Origin: an uncultured Hymenobacter sp. | Lineage (GTDB): Bacteria > Bacteroidota > Bacteroidia > Cytophagales > Hymenobacteraceae | Assembly (NCBI GenBank): GCA_913776615.1 | Contig: CAJYPK010000047.1 | Location: 62,001-126,000 of the forward strand | Direction: 5' to 3' | Length of the DNA stretch: 64,000 nt | Shown here: one piece after another, positions 17,990-26,825 of the stretch | Layout of the letters: each line of letters starts with the position of its first letter | Position numbering within the stretch: the first letter of the stretch is position 1 | Notes under the pieces: generated by a model | What the model was told of the DNA's origin: nothing | What the model saw: only the letters and a program-made list of their open reading frames with translations | Database searches by the model: none | Made by a program: the position numbers and the translations under genes

Positions 17990-18280
17990 TTACACAATAT
18001 CGGCCGAAATACCCCGGTCGTGGATGGCCGAGCAGCGCGGGGCGAGTTCTTCGAAAGTACCGTTTTTGACGGCGCACTTGCCCTTGTAGTGAATGAGCAG
18101 CGTGCACTGCTCGGCCTGCTCGGGCTCGTGGCCGCACACGTCGATGAGCGTCTGGATGACGTGGTCGAAGGTATTGACGTCGTCGTTGTACACTACGAGG
18201 GAGCGCAGCTCCTGCTCTTCTTCGAGCAGCAGTACGTCGTCCTGGTAGTCGGTCTGCGGGCGGGTAGCGGGGAAAGCCAT
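17990..18280 (-). CDS. clpS: ClpS, adaptor of the Clp protease
   Basis: 96 residues from ATG 18278-18280 (MAFPATRPQTDYQDD). The core has the ClpS signature: LVVYNDDVNTFDHVIQTL, where the Asn-Asp pair binds the N-terminal residue of substrates, then a central helix and CTLLIHYKGKCAVKNG. It delivers N-degron substrates to ClpA/ClpC. An acidic N-terminal extension (LLLEEEQE) is common in Bacteroidota. Monocistronic, with its own terminator. Confidence 0.93.
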   Translation of the reverse strand: MAFPATRPQTDYQDDVLLLEEEQELRSLVVYNDDVNTFDHVIQTLIDVCGHEPEQAEQCTLLIHYKGKCAVKNGTFEELAPRCSAIHDRGISADIV

Positions 18281-18378
18281 GATGCAAAAATACGGCAGCC
18301 CTACCAAAGGGGCTGGCTGATAACCGCCGACGCGGCGCTTTCGTTCGCCGGCTGGCCGGGATAACTACCGCTGGCCGC

Positions 18379-18386
18379 TACTTTTG
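18379..18386 (+). promoter_or_regulatory. Candidate -7 box TACTTTTG
   Basis: Matches the Bacteroidota -7 consensus TAnnTTTG, about 80 bases before the ATG at 18466. No TTTG -33 element is found at the expected 19-21 base distance, so this is weak. Confidence 0.4.
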
Positions 18387-18465
18387 GCGAAAGAACCCGG
18401 CCGGGCCGCCGCCGTTTCCTGCGAATTGCCCGGGCCGGTTGCCGGTCGGATTCCCTCGCTTGCCT

Positions 18466-19020
18466 ATGCCCGTTCCCTCCGCCGATTTCAAGAAAGCCGT
18501 GGCCCGCCTCTCCGACAAGGAAAAAGAGGCGTTGGTGCTGCGCGCCGTGCGCCGCGACGCCGAGCTCTACGACACCTTCAGCTTCGAGCTGCTGCCCGAC
18601 CTCACGCTGGAAAGCGTGTACGAGGCCAGCGCCGACCGCATCCACGAGCTGTTCAACGTGGCCGTGACCGGCCGGCTGCTCAATCGCAGCCTCGTCAAGG
18701 CCCTGCGCGGGGCTACCCAGGAGGCGGCCCGCGCCCGCCGCGTGACCAAGAGCAAGCAGCTCGAAATCGACCTGAGTATGTACGCGCTGCGACTGATATT
18801 TGAGAATTACACCGGCCAGTTTGAGAGCGTGTACCAGGGCTTTTTTGTGGGTACGGCCCGGCTGGCAGCCCGGCTCACCCAGCTCATTCCCAAGCACCTG
18901 CACGAAGATCTGTGGCTGGAGTACAAGCCCGAGCTCGACGGCTTCCTGAGCCAGCTGCACGGCCGCCAGAAAAGCCGCGAGCTGAAGTTTGAGCTACCCC
19001 GCGAGCTAAGTGTAGCATAA
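18466..19020 (+). CDS. Conserved-looking hypothetical protein (184 aa)
   Basis: ATG 18466 (MPVPSADFKKAVARLSDKEKEALVLRAV). Mostly helical, charged, without signal peptide. Stretches such as LYDTFSFELLPDLTLE, LDLSMYALRLIFENYTGQFESVY and LWLEYKPELDGFL suggest a soluble cytoplasmic protein. I do not recognise the family. The TAA stop (19018-19020) lies within the left arm of the palindrome 19012-19085. Confidence 0.75.
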   Translation: MPVPSADFKKAVARLSDKEKEALVLRAVRRDAELYDTFSFELLPDLTLESVYEASADRIHELFNVAVTGRLLNRSLVKALRGATQEAARARRVTKSKQLEIDLSMYALRLIFENYTGQFESVYQGFFVGTARLAARLTQLIPKHLHEDLWLEYKPELDGFLSQLHGRQKSRELKFELPRELSVA

Positions 19021-19085
19021 GCCTTAGCTTGTGCGTCGTCCTCTTTACTTTATCCTGCCGCTGCACAAGCTAAAGCTTATGCTAC
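19012..19085. repeat. Palindrome bridging a stop codon and the next start codon
   Basis: Arms 19012-19034 and 19063-19085 (GTAGCATAAGCCTTAGCTTG... against its complement) differ by one base, with a 28-base loop. The left arm holds the stop of the preceding gene and the right arm holds ATG 19079, the best start of the P450 gene. Related in sequence to 133-223. Confidence 0.8.
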
Positions 19086-20464
19086 AACCTGCCTGGCCCC
19101 GGGTGCCGCGCCTCATCACCCTGCGCAACTCGATGAAATCGGCCCGCGATCCCATCGGCGCGCTCGATCAACTACTAGCCCACTACGGCGATACCATGCA
19201 CATGTACCTGGGCGGCGTGCGGCCCTCCGTGGTATCGCGCGACCCGGCCCTGGTGCAGCACATCTTGCAGAAAAACCACCGTCGCTATCACAAATCCGAC
19301 CTTACCCACGGGCTGCTGCGCTACCTGGGCCGGGGGCTGCTCACCAACGAGGGGGCCGACTGGCTGCGGCAGCGCCGGCTTATTCAGCCGGGCTTTCACC
19401 GGCAGCGGCTGGCGGGTCTTACGCGCCTCATGCGGGCGGCGGCCGACGAGTGGGTGGCCGAGCTCGACGCCCTCACCGCCGTTGGCTCTGCCGCCGAGCT
19501 CGACGCCCACGCCGCCATGACGCGGGTGGCCTTCCGCATCGTGGCGCGGTCGGTATTCGGCGACAGCCTGGGCGAAAGCCAGCTTACGCAGCTCAGCGAC
19601 TGGCTCACGGCCATCCAGGCGTTTTACGTCAATACCATCCGGCAGCCCTACTTGCGGCCCTGGCACTGGGTACGGGGCAATTACGGCCGGCACGATAGAT
19701 TGGCCGTCCAGATGCGCGAGCTGGTGCAGGCCGCCATCGGGCGGCACCGGGCGGCGCTGGCCGCCGCGCCTGCCGGTACCCCCGCCCCCGACGACCTGCT
19801 GCAAATGCTGCTCGACGCCCGCTACGAAGACACCGGCGAGGCCATGACCGATACCCAGCTGCTCGACGAGCTCAACATCCTGCTCGTGGCCGGCCACGAA
19901 ACTTCGGCCAACGCCCTGACCTGGGCGCTCTACCTGCTGGCCCTTCACCCCGACACGCAGGACGAGCTAGCCGCCGAAATCGCCCGCGAGCTGCCCGGCG
20001 GCCAGCCGCCCGAATTTGCCGACCTGCCCCGGCTGCCCCTGGCCCTGCAAGTAGTGCAGGAGGCCATGCGCCTCTACCCGCCCGCCTGGATTATCGACCG
20101 CGTGGCCACCGAGGCCGACGAGTTTCAGGGCCAGCCCATTGCCAAGGGGACGCTGTTTTCGCTCTACATCTACGGCCTGCACCACCACCCCGCGCTCTGG
20201 CCCGACGCCGAGGTATTTCGGCCGGGGCGCTTCGCGGCCGGGGCGCAGCCGGCCCCACCGGCCTACGGCTACCTGCCCTTCGGTGGCGGGCCGCGCCTGT
20301 GCGTGGGGCAGCATTTCGCCCTCACCGAGCTGCAACTGGTGCTCATCCAAACCATCCGGCGCTACCGGGTGGAGCTGGTCGGGGCCGCCGCGCCGAGCTT
20401 GTCGCCGCTCATCACGCTGCGGCCGGGCGGGGTGCTGCCGCTGCGGTTTCGGCGGCGGGAGTAG
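19079..20464 (+). CDS. Cytochrome P450
   Basis: About 461 residues from ATG 19079 (MLQPAWPRVPRL); longer starts exist but lack protein-like sequence. Hallmarks: I-helix LLVAGHETSANALTW, K-helix ExxR in QEAMRLYPPAW, PERF-equivalent FRPGRF, and heme loop FGGGPRLCVGQHFAL with the axial Cys near 408. No N-terminal membrane anchor, as in soluble bacterial P450s. Monooxygenase needing an external ferredoxin or flavodoxin system; none is encoded nearby. The substrate is unknown; the general type resembles fatty-acid or terpenoid hydroxylases of the CYP102/CYP4-like branch. Confidence 0.93.
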   Translation: MLQPAWPRVPRLITLRNSMKSARDPIGALDQLLAHYGDTMHMYLGGVRPSVVSRDPALVQHILQKNHRRYHKSDLTHGLLRYLGRGLLTNEGADWLRQRRLIQPGFHRQRLAGLTRLMRAAADEWVAELDALTAVGSAAELDAHAAMTRVAFRIVARSVFGDSLGESQLTQLSDWLTAIQAFYVNTIRQPYLRPWHWVRGNYGRHDRLAVQMRELVQAAIGRHRAALAAAPAGTPAPDDLLQMLLDARYEDTGEAMTDTQLLDELNILLVAGHETSANALTWALYLLALHPDTQDELAAEIARELPGGQPPEFADLPRLPLALQVVQEAMRLYPPAWIIDRVATEADEFQGQPIAKGTLFSLYIYGLHHHPALWPDAEVFRPGRFAAGAQPAPPAYGYLPFGGGPRLCVGQHFALTELQLVLIQTIRRYRVELVGAAAPSLSPLITLRPGGVLPLRFRRRE

Positions 20465-20491
20465 CCGCAGGCCCCGCGCTAGGGTAGCTTT

Positions 20492-20723
20492 TAGATAGGC
20501 ATCTCCTGCTTTGCGGCCCGGGCGTGGCGCCTCACCCCCCAGCCCCCTCTCCGAAAAGGAGAGGGGGAGCCAGGCGTTAGAAGGGCGTGCGGGTAGGAGG
20601 GTAAGAGTTTAGAAGGGGTACCTCTTACTCTCTTACCCCGACGACAGGCTCCCCCTCTTCGGAGAGGGGGCCGGGGGGTGAGGCGCCACGTCCGGACGGC
20701 GCAAAGCAAAAGATACCAATCTA
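20492..20723. repeat. 232-bp palindrome, CCCCCTCTCCG family
   Basis: Outer arms TAGATAGGCATCTCC... (20492) and its complement ending at 20723; inner arms GGCGCCTCACCCCCCAGCC and CTCCGAAAAGGAGAGGGG (20526-20572) against 20650-20693. Third copy of the family at 1367 and 8401. It begins 28 bases after the P450 stop. The rest of 20465-20822 shows no gene. Confidence 0.8.
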
Positions 20724-20822
20724 AGGTCTGCTGCTAATCAGCACGGGGCACCGCCCCGCGCCATCGGCCACGAGCGAAAAGCCGTATGACCGAAACGTTA
20801 TGTTTCATTCAACGGCATCCTT

Positions 20823-22484
20823 TTGGAACACTTATCCCTCATCATTTTCCTGCTGGCCCTGCTGGTGGCGCTCTCGGCAGTGGCGCCCAAACTGCGGCTG
20901 CCCTATCCGGTGCTGCTGGTAGTGGCGGGCGGGCTACTGGGCCTGGTGCCCGGCCTGCCGGTTATCGAGCTAGACCCCGACCTCATCTTTTTTATTTTTC
21001 TGCCGCCGCTGCTTTACGAGGCCAGCTACCAAATGTCGTGGCACGAGTTTGTGGCCAATCGGCGGCCCATCATGCTGCTGGCGGTGGGCCTGGTGCTGCT
21101 CACGACTACGGTAGTGGCCACGATTGCGCACTTCTTCATTCCGGGCTTTAGCTGGGCGCTGGGCTTCGTGCTGGGGGCCATCGTGGCCCCGCCCGACGCC
21201 GTGGCGGCCACGAGCGTGACCAAGGGGCTGGGGCTGCCGCGCCGCATCACCAACATTCTGGAGGGCGAAAGCCTCGTCAATGATGCCTCGGCGCTCATTG
21301 CCTACCGCTACGGGGTGGCGGCGGTGGTGAGCGGTACCTTCGGCCTCTGGGACGCCGGCTGGCACTTCGTGCTGGTGGCCGGGGGCGGGGCGGGCATCGG
21401 CATCGCGGTGGGCTACGTGGTAGTGCGGGTGCAGAATTTCCTGTCCGACGCCACGCTCATCACGGCGCTGTCGCTGCTGCTGCCCTTCGGCATCTACCTG
21501 GCGGCCGAGCACGTGGGCGTGTCGGGGGTGCTGGCCGTGGTGGCGATGGGGCTGATGATGAGCCGCCGCTCGCACGACATCTACGACAATCAAACCCGGC
21601 TGCTCAAGCACAGCTTCTGGCGGGTGCTGGGCTTTTTGCTCAACGGCCTGGTATTTCTGATAATTGGGCTGGAGCTACGCAGCATCCTGGCCGGGCTGGG
21701 GGCGGGGGCGTTTTGGCCCACGCTGGGCTACGGGCTGCTGGTGAGCGCCGTGGCCATCGTTATCCGCATGGGCTGGGTATTCCCGGTGTCGTTTCTGGGT
21801 TACTGGCTGGGGCGCTGGCTGGGCCGCCTCGCCCAGGAGCGGGCGCCCAAGCGCAACCTGTTCATTACTTCCTGGGCGGGGATGCGCGGGGTGGTATCGC
21901 TGGCCACGGCGCTGGCCCTGCCGCTGGCAGTGCACGGCGGGGCCCAGTTTCCGCAGCGCAACGTACTGCTGTTTATCACCTTCACCGTCATCCTGGTCAC
22001 GCTGCTGGTGCAGGGCCTGAGTTTGCCCTGGCTGGTGCGTCGGCTGGGCGTGCAGGAGTCGCCGGCCGAGCGGGCGGCTGAGGCGCAGGAGTTGCGCCTG
22101 GCCCTCACCAACGACTCGCTGGCCTACCTCGAAAACCGCATCGCGGCCGAAGGGGCGGAGCCCGACCCCTGCCTGCTCACCCTGCGCGAGGTGATGCGCC
22201 GCCAGGCCCGCCGCTTGCACGGCACGTTTGCCGCCAACGAAGTCACGCCCGCCGACCCGCCCACCGAGGCCGAAACCCAGGCCGCCGCCGCCTTCGAAGG
22301 GCTGCTGCGCTGTCGCTTGGAAGTAACCGAGCACCAGCGCCAGCTGCTCGTGCGCCTGCACCGCGGCGCTACCTTCAGCGAAGAGGCCGTGCGCCAGGTC
22401 GAACTAGAACTGGACCGCTTCGAAATCGCTCTTGATACCCAGCTGGCCACCGTGCGGCAGCCCCCCGGGGCCGCCGAAGGCTAG
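20823..22484 (+). CDS. CPA1-family Na+/H+ antiporter
   Basis: 553 residues from a TTG at 20823. An in-frame TGA at 20787-20789 leaves no ATG before the first membrane helix, so TTG is the best start. About 12 membrane segments, with family motifs FLPPLLYEASYQ, GAIVAPPDAVAATSV, EGESLVNDASAL (Asn-Asp ion-binding pair) and WAGMRGVVSLATALALP. The cytoplasmic tail of about 125 residues is helical and charged. It exchanges Na+ (or K+) for H+ across the inner membrane for pH and salt homeostasis. Its last bases overlap the convergent gene by 4. Confidence 0.93.
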   Translation: MEHLSLIIFLLALLVALSAVAPKLRLPYPVLLVVAGGLLGLVPGLPVIELDPDLIFFIFLPPLLYEASYQMSWHEFVANRRPIMLLAVGLVLLTTTVVATIAHFFIPGFSWALGFVLGAIVAPPDAVAATSVTKGLGLPRRITNILEGESLVNDASALIAYRYGVAAVVSGTFGLWDAGWHFVLVAGGGAGIGIAVGYVVVRVQNFLSDATLITALSLLLPFGIYLAAEHVGVSGVLAVVAMGLMMSRRSHDIYDNQTRLLKHSFWRVLGFLLNGLVFLIIGLELRSILAGLGAGAFWPTLGYGLLVSAVAIVIRMGWVFPVSFLGYWLGRWLGRLAQERAPKRNLFITSWAGMRGVVSLATALALPLAVHGGAQFPQRNVLLFITFTVILVTLLVQGLSLPWLVRRLGVQESPAERAAEAQELRLALTNDSLAYLENRIAAEGAEPDPCLLTLREVMRRQARRLHGTFAANEVTPADPPTEAETQAAAAFEGLLRCRLEVTEHQRQLLVRLHRGATFSEEAVRQVELELDRFEIALDTQLATVRQPPGAAEG

Positions 22485-22834
22485 CGCTGCGTCAGCTCGC
22501 GCAGGCTGGCGGCCGAGTTGGCATTGTCGTACAGCCGCTCGAAGCGCTCGTACTCGCGGTTTGAAAGCACGGGGCGCAGGCGCTCAGCCAGCAGCTGGGG
22601 CGTGCGCACCAGGCGCTCGTGCTTTTGCACGGCCTGCTGCACGGCCATGGCCTGGGACTGCGACAAGTGGAGCGTAGCTGCCAGGTAGCGTACCAGGGGG
22701 CTAGCCTTGATTCCGCCTCCCGCTACTACTCGGGCAGGAGCCAGGGGGCGCACCGGGTCGCCCTCGAAAGCTTGGGCTGCGAATTGGCTGCCCAGCAGGG
22801 CTACGAAAAGGGCGGAGATCAGTGCTTTCTGCAT
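22481..22834 (-). CDS. Small secreted protein, unknown
   Basis: 117 residues from ATG 22832-22834 with a clear signal peptide (MQKALISALFVALLGSQFAAQAF). The mature part is helical (LHLSQSQAMAVQQAVQKHERLV, LSNREYERFERLYDNANSA). The pattern of a helix starting LxLSxxQ is common in short periplasmic proteins of Hymenobacter-like bacteria, but I know of no assigned role. Convergent with the antiporter gene. Confidence 0.65.
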   Translation of the reverse strand: MQKALISALFVALLGSQFAAQAFEGDPVRPLAPARVVAGGGIKASPLVRYLAATLHLSQSQAMAVQQAVQKHERLVRTPQLLAERLRPVLSNREYERFERLYDNANSAASLRELTQR

Positions 22835-23067
22835 TGGTGAAAAAGGAGAGCGGGGTGGCCAGCGGGTAAACAAGCATCTTATTAGAGCTATCCCGACTGT
22901 TTGATATGACAAAGGTGCGTCACCAACCTTTCCGATTTCGGCCAATTCGCCCAATGCCGGGTAAACTAAGCTTAACAGTAGTTTTTAGGGTGTAAAGCGT
23001 TTATTTCCGTCGCTGAATTGTCCTGGTCTGTGGGTGAATTTTACTATTTGCCCCGCGAGCGGCCCGG

Positions 23068-25131
23068 CTAGGGTAGCAGCCGGGCACCCAGCGCCCGGCG
23101 CAGGTCGGGCACGTCGTAGGTGCGCAACACGCCCGGCAGCACGTCGGAGTAGGCATCCTTCGCGGCCGGGTTGTCGAGGTAGTACTGAAAGGAGGGCGGC
23201 CCGCCGCTCACCTGCACCTGCTCAATCTCGGGGCCGCGAACGGGCGGCGGGCCGGCCGGCGCGGCATCGTAGGTCACGGTGACGGGCTGCTTGTACACTT
23301 GCGGACTAAGCAATGCGGCGTGCAGGGCCACCAGGGCCGTGCGGCCCTCGGCCCGCAGCAAAATGGGCAGCTGCCAGAAGCGCGCATCGTTGCGCAGCAG
23401 CGTCAGGATGGTAGTCACGTCCAGCACGCGCTGGGCCAGCAGCGGGCGGCCCAGGTGCAGGGCCAGCAGGGCCGGCCGGTACTCCTGATTATAGTATTTG
23501 GGGTCGTTGAAGGCGGGCAGGTCGGCCGTTTCGCCCAGGCCGCGCAGGTCGGCCAGCAGCACGGCCGCGCCCTGGCGCTGGTAGGCGGCCAGCCGGGCGG
23601 CGCTGTCGCGCAGCACGGCGGCCGTGCCCTGGCCGGGCAGCCACAGCACGAAGCGGGTAGGGGCGGGCGCGCCGGGGGCGGGTAGCAGCAGCCGGGCGGG
23701 CAGCGGGGGCTCGCCGTCGCGGCGCAATAGCAAGTTCTGCCAGGCCAGGCCGCCCGGCAGGCGCAGGGTATCGCCCGGCACGACGCTCATGCTGCCAGCT
23801 TGCGGCCCGCGCATTGCCGGTGCCAGCTGTCGGCTCACCACGCGCGCCAACCCCTCGGGGGAATACGCAGGCCGGGCCTGGGCCAGCCGCCGGGCTTCGG
23901 CCAGGTGCCCGGCCGCCAGGCTTTGCTCATCTTTAAAGGCCGTGGCGACCTGCCCCGTGGTAGTGCAGCGCAAGGTGGCTTCGGGCAGGGGCTGGTCGGT
24001 ACCCTCGGCCACGGGCGGGGCGGTAGCGCCCAGCCAGCGCCGCAGCCAGGCCACGGCCGCCGCCCGCTTGGGAGCCGAGATGCCGTGGCCGTCGTCGTAG
24101 GTAAAGCTGTCCGTCTGATCGGCCGCGCCCAGGGCGGCGTAGGCCCGGCGGGCGTCGGCGTGGGCGGCCGCCATGTCGGTCTGGTCCACGAAGTCGTAGC
24201 GGCCGGTGAGTAGCAGCAGCGGCTTGGGCGCGAAGGCAAGGAGCCAGTCGGCTACGTCGAGGCCGGCCGCGCCCGCACCGGGTAGCATCACGCAGCCGTC
24301 GGCCGGGCCGGTAAGGGTGAGGTTGCGCTCGCCGGCGGCCACGTAGCTGCACAGCGCGGCGGCCCGCACCCGGTCGTCGTAGGCCAGCAGGTAGGCCGTC
24401 TGGGTGGCCCCGCCCGAGTTGCCGAGGCAGCCCGCGCGGGCGGCATCCACCTCGGGGCGGGCGAGCAGGTAGTCGAGGCCGCGCACGTTGTCCCACAGCT
24501 CCTCGGCGGGCAGGGTGCGGCCTAGCAGGTTGGCCTGGGCATTGAGCAGGGTGTGCTCGGTAGTGCCGCCCCGGGTGAGGGGCTTCCCGCTACCATCCAC
24601 CAATTGCATCCGCTCGCCCTGCGACACGGGGTCAACCACGAGCACCACGAAGCCGTTGCGGGCCAGCAGCCGGGCCGTGAGCTGGTAGCTGGGGGTGGCC
24701 TTGCTGGCCTGCTCGTGCCCGCACAGCAGCAGCGCCGCCGGCCGCCGGCCCCCGCCCTCGGGCACGTACAGGTTGGCCGTGACGTGGTGCCGAGGCTGGC
24801 TTTCGTAGATGACTTTCTCAATGCGGAAGCCCGCCTGCGGCACCGTGCCCACGACCCGCGCCCGCAGCGGCGTGCGCGTCGGCAGTGGCCCCAGCACCCG
24901 CCGGAAGCGCGCCCGCACCGAGTCGCGGTAGGCCGCCGTGCCCGCCGCCGAGGCCAGCGCTCGGTCCAGGGCCGCCCGGCGCGGGGCGTACTGCGCGTGC
25001 ACTTGCTGGAGCAGGTAGGTGGGCAGCGTGGCGGGGGCTTTCCAGTCGATGACGGGCGGGATGGGGGCCTGGGCGGCGGCGGGCAGGGCCAGCAACAGGC
25101 CGCCGAGCAGAGCGAGCGGGCGGAATGACAT
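23068..25131 (-). CDS. Secreted acetyl-xylan-esterase-like alpha/beta hydrolase, two-domain
   Basis: 687 residues with signal peptide (LALLGGLLLALPAAAQA). The first half (about 90-370) is a complete alpha/beta hydrolase: oxyanion region LLLCGHEQASK, nucleophile Ser239 in CLGNSGGATQ, acid Asp313 in LLTGRYDFVD and His349 in YDDGHGIS. This resembles the carbohydrate acetyl-esterase group used on plant cell walls. The second half (about 480-660) repeats the fold weakly, but the nucleophile-elbow position reads AEGRTAL, so it should be inactive. It may deacetylate pectin or xylan, in line with the pectin locus further right. It stands alone. Confidence 0.8.
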   Translation of the reverse strand: MSFRPLALLGGLLLALPAAAQAPIPPVIDWKAPATLPTYLLQQVHAQYAPRRAALDRALASAAGTAAYRDSVRARFRRVLGPLPTRTPLRARVVGTVPQAGFRIEKVIYESQPRHHVTANLYVPEGGGRRPAALLLCGHEQASKATPSYQLTARLLARNGFVVLVVDPVSQGERMQLVDGSGKPLTRGGTTEHTLLNAQANLLGRTLPAEELWDNVRGLDYLLARPEVDAARAGCLGNSGGATQTAYLLAYDDRVRAAALCSYVAAGERNLTLTGPADGCVMLPGAGAAGLDVADWLLAFAPKPLLLLTGRYDFVDQTDMAAAHADARRAYAALGAADQTDSFTYDDGHGISAPKRAAAVAWLRRWLGATAPPVAEGTDQPLPEATLRCTTTGQVATAFKDEQSLAAGHLAEARRLAQARPAYSPEGLARVVSRQLAPAMRGPQAGSMSVVPGDTLRLPGGLAWQNLLLRRDGEPPLPARLLLPAPGAPAPTRFVLWLPGQGTAAVLRDSAARLAAYQRQGAAVLLADLRGLGETADLPAFNDPKYYNQEYRPALLALHLGRPLLAQRVLDVTTILTLLRNDARFWQLPILLRAEGRTALVALHAALLSPQVYKQPVTVTYDAAPAGPPPVRGPEIEQVQVSGGPPSFQYYLDNPAAKDAYSDVLPGVLRTYDVPDLRRALGARLLP

Positions 25132-25428
25132 TCCCGCAAGTTAGGGTGCGACACCACGCGTGTTTCCTTATCGTGTACTCGCCGCGGCCGCTTAGTGTGG
25201 GTGAAACTGAGAAAGTTGCTAGCGGGCTGAAGGGTCTGAGCCAGCTACTTTCTGCTAGAGAGCAGTGATTTAGTAATTGATCAGCAAACTGGAATGCCTC
25301 AGATGGTTTCTAGTTTTGCGGATAATAATTTATCGAGAAAATAATGAAATTCGCGTACTTGGTAGGTATTTTGTTTTGTTGTTGTTATGTGAATATTATT
25401 TAAGGGCTTTCTGTCATTAAACACGTTT

Positions 25429-25518
25429 GTCATGCTGAGCTTGCCGAAGCATCTTGCTCGCTTCGTTATTGAGCTGTTCAACGGTGCGAGCAAGATGCTT
25501 CGGCAAGCTCAGCATGAC
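25429..25518. repeat. Palindromic repeat, GTCATGCTGAGC type
   Basis: Arms 25429-25461 and 25486-25518 (GTCATGCTGAGCTTGCCGAA... against complement) are perfect, with a 24-base loop. It belongs to the same broad class as 42949-43037 (TCATGCTGAACGCAGGGAAG). The remaining gap 25132-25569 is AT-rich and holds one TAGTTTTG box (25311-25318) but no gene. Confidence 0.85.
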
Positions 25519-25569
25519 GGATGTTGTAAAAAGTATTTTTAACGTTTCGTGATTTAATTAAGAGAAATA

Positions 25570-26790
25570 ATGAAGAATGCAATGAGGCTTAAATGGCCAC
25601 TGTATAGTAGCTGGGTTTGTATAGTGTGCTTGCTTTCGCTTGGTCAACGGGCGTACGGCCAGGCAAAAAAATACCAGCGAACTATCATCGTGATGATTGA
25701 TGGATTCGGGGAAGATTATTACCGGGCCAGCGATATGCCCAATCTAAACCAGCTGGAAAAGTCAGGTATTTATAAGGTAGTGCCTTCCCTGATGCCCGCC
25801 GTGACGAACGTCAACAATATCGCCATCGCCACGGGGGAGCTGCCGGCCCAGAACGGCATCACCGGCAACGTGTACCTGAACCCCGCGACGGAAAAGGAGG
25901 AATATATCGAAGATCCCAAGCTCATCCTGACCCCGACGATTTTCGAGCGGGCGAAAAAGCTGGGAATAAAGTCGGCGCTGTTTTCCTGCAAAAAGAAAAC
26001 GATTGACCTGATGGGCGGTTCGGCCGCCGTGACCCTGTGCCCCGAGTGCGACGGAGCCGCCGCCTCGCCGTGGGCGCAGCAGTTTGGGCCCCCGCCCGGC
26101 GTCTATTCCAAGGAAGCCTCGTACTGGATTTTCAAATCGGCCATCGCCGCCCTGAAGGCGGACCCCGACCTGGGGCTGGTATACATCCACACCACCGACT
26201 ACCCCATGCACACCTGGGCCCCCGAGGAGGCGGATGCCAAGGACTTTCTGCATCAGCTCGATGCGTATATCGGGGAGCTGCGGCAGGCCGCGCCCGACGC
26301 GGCCATCCTGCTCACCGCCGACCACGGCCTGCACCACAAGAGCCTGTGCTGGGACGTGGAAAAAGCCTGCCGCCAGCGCAATGCGCCCATCAAAATTGCT
26401 ATTTCGCCCGAGAAAGACCGGTACTTCAAGCACCACCGGGGCATGGGCGGCTCCGCCTACGTGTACCTGAACAAGCCGGCCGATGCGGGCGCGGTCCGGA
26501 AGACGCTGCTGGCGCTGCCGGGCGTCGAGGCGGTGCTGACCAGGGCGGCAGCAGCCCGCAAATACGGCCTGCTGCCCGAGCGCATCGGCGACCTGATGGT
26601 GTTGGGTGATCAGAACACCGTCTTCGGTAACCTCGAAAGCGCGGAGTCGGAAAAGCTGGCTGCCCACTACCGCAGCCACGGGTCGCAGTACGAGGCGCAC
26701 GTGCCCCTGTTCGTGTACAACGCTCACCACGCGCCCGCCCCGGCTTATTTCAAAGCTAACTACCTGTTGGCGGCCTGGCTGTATAAATAG
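25570..26790 (+). CDS. Alkaline-phosphatase-fold phosphodiesterase (phosphonoacetate hydrolase/NPP-like)
   Basis: 406 residues, ATG 25570, signal peptide ending near AYGQA. Metal site residues of the type I phosphodiesterase/nucleotide pyrophosphatase family are all visible: Asp44 (VMIDGFGEDYY), nucleophile Thr79 (MPAVTNVNNIAIATG), Asp210 and His214 (TTDYPMHTW), Asp251-His252 (TADHGLHH) and His377 (YEAHVPLF). The Thr-Asn followed by NIAIATG and GITGN resembles phosphonoacetate hydrolases more than nucleotidases. Probably periplasmic. Followed 35 bases later by an SGNH hydrolase gene, so the two may be one operon. Codons at the 5' end are AT-richer than downstream. Confidence 0.83.
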   Translation: MKNAMRLKWPLYSSWVCIVCLLSLGQRAYGQAKKYQRTIIVMIDGFGEDYYRASDMPNLNQLEKSGIYKVVPSLMPAVTNVNNIAIATGELPAQNGITGNVYLNPATEKEEYIEDPKLILTPTIFERAKKLGIKSALFSCKKKTIDLMGGSAAVTLCPECDGAAASPWAQQFGPPPGVYSKEASYWIFKSAIAALKADPDLGLVYIHTTDYPMHTWAPEEADAKDFLHQLDAYIGELRQAAPDAAILLTADHGLHHKSLCWDVEKACRQRNAPIKIAISPEKDRYFKHHRGMGGSAYVYLNKPADAGAVRKTLLALPGVEAVLTRAAAARKYGLLPERIGDLMVLGDQNTVFGNLESAESEKLAAHYRSHGSQYEAHVPLFVYNAHHAPAPAYFKANYLLAAWLYK

Positions 26791-26825
26791 GGTATCTATT
26801 CAAAAGTAATAAGTGATAATTTAGG

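Noticed and set aside
18285..18292. TATTTTTG (minus strand) directly before clpS as a promoter
   Set aside because: It is only five bases from the ATG, has no -33 partner and would need a leaderless mRNA; kept only as a curiosity.
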